Below are positions 5,095 through 6,264 of a stretch of DNA of 6,264 nucleotides, piece by piece (position 1 is the stretch's first letter; every line of letters starts with the position of its first letter). Origin of the DNA: Chloroflexota bacterium (GTDB taxonomy: Bacteria; Chloroflexota; Dehalococcoidia; DSTF01; RBG-16-68-14); the NCBI GenBank assembly GCA_022573935.1, contig JACZTE010000064.1, forward strand, positions 1-6,264, given 5' to 3'. The notes beneath the pieces were generated by a model. It saw nothing but the letters and a program-made list of their open reading frames with translations. It was not told where the DNA came from and ran no database searches. Position numbers and translations under genes: made by a program.

Positions 5095-5762
5095 GTCGAT
5101 GTAGCCAGCAGCGCCTGCGCCAGCGCCAGGTCGTCGCGGGTCGTCACCTTCAGGTTGCGAGGCGAGCCCTGGTACAGCCGTACGTCCACGCCCAGCGCCT
5201 CCACTAGCGCGGCGTCGTCCGTCGCCTCTCCCGTAGCTTGGGCATGTGCCTTCATGAGCAGATCATAGCGGAAGGTCTGTGGTGTCTGCGCCAACCACAG
5301 CCGCGAGCGGTCCAGCGTGCGCACGATACGGCCTGCGGCGTCGCTCTCCTTGACGGTGTCCGGCACGGGCAGGGCGCAACAGGCAGCGCCAGTCTCCTCC
5401 GCCTCCCGAAGGCCTTGCTCGATGAGCGCTGGAGTCACCATCGGCCGGGCGCCGTCGTGGACGATCACCCACTCGCAGCGGCCGAGCGACTCCAAGCCCG
5501 CCCGCACCGAGTCCTGCCGCCGGTCGCCGCCTGCCACCACGGCGCACACCTTGTTCCAGCCCTCGCCTTCTGCCAGCGCCTGCGTCCGCTCGATGGCCTC
5601 CTCGGCGACGACGATGACGATCCGCCCCACGGCTGGGCAGAGCTGGAAAGCTGCTATGCAGTAAGCGAGCAGCGGCCGGCTCTGCCCCTTGGCGTCGGTG
5701 AGGGGCGTCCACAGTTTATCGATGCTGCCCGTGCGCCGGCTGCGCCCGGCAGCGACGATCAC
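5091..5762 (-). CDS. ispD: 2-C-methyl-D-erythritol 4-phosphate cytidylyltransferase
   Basis: IspD joins CTP and MEP to give CDP-ME in the MEP isoprenoid pathway. Landmarks in order: the CTP-binding loop [79 protein letters not shown] and the end [17 protein letters not shown]. From the GTG at 5762 the product is 223 residues and begins exactly at the first beta-strand (VIVAAGR), which is short at the N-terminus and lacks a nearby Shine-Dalgarno. The frame is open upstream without ATG, GTG or TTG. A GGGAGG (5805-5810) sits 9 nt before an in-frame CTG (5793-5795), which would give [18 protein letters not shown], a more normal N-terminus and 234 residues. I give the GTG as the conservative start. 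The stop is TGA at 5091-5093, in the ispF junction repeat. Confidence 0.96.
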   Translation of the reverse strand: MIVAAGRSRRTGSIDKLWTPLTDAKGQSRPLLAYCIAAFQLCPAVGRIVIVVAEEAIERTQALAEGEGWNKVCAVVAGGDRRQDSVRAGLESLGRCEWVIVHDGARPMVTPALIEQGLREAEETGAACCALPVPDTVKESDAAGRIVRTLDRSRLWLAQTPQTFRYDLLMKAHAQATGEATDDAALVEALGVDVRLYQGSPRNLKVTTRDDLALAQALLATST

Positions 5763-5804
5763 GGCGCCTACGTCTGGTGGCTGTTGGCTGGACAGCGGAA
5801 CGTA

Positions 5805-5810
5805 CCTCCC
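5805..5810 (-). promoter_or_regulatory. Shine-Dalgarno suggesting a CTG start for ispD
   Basis: GGGAGG on the minus strand lies just after the stop of the upstream membrane gene, 9 nt before the in-frame CTG at 5793-5795 but 42 nt before the GTG at 5762. It is the only good ribosome-binding site between the two genes. Confidence 0.5.
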
Positions 5811-5826
5811 AGGCTCTTGCAGGTTA

Positions 5827-6264
5827 TCAGAACAGGCGGCGGATCAGTTCGGCGGCGGCCAGCCCGCCCGAGGCCAAGTAGATGTTCTTGAGCACTTTAC
5901 CCGCCAGCACGCCGACGAAGAAGTGCCACAAGCGCATCTGAACCGCGCCGGCGGCGACGCCTGCCACGTCGAGCAGCGGGTTAGGGAAGGAAGCGAGGAG
6001 GAACATGGTGAGGATGCCTCGCCGTTTCATCCATCCCCGCACCCGCGAATAGACGGGCCGGTCGCGGAAGAGAGCGCTGCCACCGTAGCCGGCGGCGTAG
6101 CCGGTGCATTCACCCAGCGCTTCGGCCGGGCCGGAGACCAGCCCCACCATGATGGGCGCCGGGATGCCCAGCACAGGGTCGAACAGCGCGCCCGCTCCGG
6201 CGGCGGCGGCAGCTCCGGGCATCGGCAGGATGATCGACGCGGCGCTGATCAGGCTGACGGCGAA
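5827..6264 (-). CDS. VTT-domain (DedA/SNARE-associated-like) membrane protein, 5' partial
   Basis: The open frame continues off the right edge; 145 residues to the stop are visible. It starts FAVSLISAASIILPMPG, a hydrophobic segment with the Pro-x-Pro-Gly re-entrant motif of the DedA/VTT fold. Then come VSGPAEALGECTGYAAGYGG, the amphipathic RDRPVYSRVRGWMKRRG, and the second re-entrant motif FLLASFPNPLLDVAGVAAGAVQM. The last helix region is WHFFVGVLAGKVLKNIYLASGG. This order (ILP-P, GE-TGY-AGYGG, GWM--RG, FPNPL-D-AG) is that of VTT proteins, a family that includes lipid scramblases and flippases; the substrate here is unknown. The ATG at 6222 falls inside the domain and is not the start. The stop at 5827 leaves 64 nt to the ispD GTG, or 31 nt to the CTG, so it may head the same operon. 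Confidence 0.85.
   Translation of the reverse strand, partial: FAVSLISAASIILPMPGAAAAAGAGALFDPVLGIPAPIMVGLVSGPAEALGECTGYAAGYGGSALFRDRPVYSRVRGWMKRRGILTMFLLASFPNPLLDVAGVAAGAVQMRLWHFFVGVLAGKVLKNIYLASGGLAAAELIRRLF

Noticed and set aside
1..6264. CRISPR arrays, tRNA or rRNA genes.
   Set aside because: No regularly spaced repeats, tRNA-like cloverleaf or rRNA sequence was noticed on either strand when reading the window.

Overview
The window is high-GC bacterial DNA. Its genes resemble those of Chloroflexi-type genomes: the CysS has the YVCGPNLY...[10 protein letters not shown] style, and ispD-ispF-cysE-cysS sit together. The phylum is an inference from sequence style. From 6264 down to 1442 everything reads on the minus strand. 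In order of transcription: the end of a VTT/DedA-like membrane protein (its start lies beyond the right edge), ispD, ispF, a 169-nt spacer, cysE, cysS, apt and a small two-helix membrane protein. IspD and IspF are consecutive MEP-pathway isoprenoid enzymes. CysE makes O-acetylserine, CysS charges tRNA-Cys, and Apt salvages adenine. cysE and cysS overlap by 4 nt (ATGA).

The most interesting part is the ispF-cysE spacer. It holds a 22-codon minus-strand reading frame (4510-4578) with a basic stretch ending R-C-I-C-P-stop. Codons 12-16 of this frame are complementary at 13 of 14 positions to the cysE ribosome-binding site. A 13-bp hairpin starts at its stop codon, and a second hairpin competes with the first. 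This is the layout expected of a cysteine-sensing translational attenuator for cysE-cysS: a ribosome stalled at the Cys codons would cover the anti-Shine-Dalgarno strand and free cysE. It lies where Bacillus subtilis carries a T-box in its ispD-ispF-gltX-cysE-cysS cluster, but no T-box sequence is present here.

The left 1.4 kb is a patchwork. Positions 1 to about 320 (minus) encode a DUF58 protein that continues off the left edge and has no usable start. About 320-885 is a lower-GC segment (roughly 55% G+C by hand count over 421-840) with an unrecognised charged, coiled-coil-like plus frame. Then come about 36 codons of leucyl/phenylalanyl-tRNA-protein transferase (Aat), joined in frame to the C-terminal half of a family-4 glycosyltransferase ending at 1411. 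These joins could be a real rearrangement or an assembly chimera; read mapping would decide.

Smaller features include a duplicated start region at ispF, a probable non-canonical CTG start for ispD, an extended -10 promoter close enough to apt to give a leaderless mRNA, and a divergent KMSKS motif (KMTRH) in CysS.
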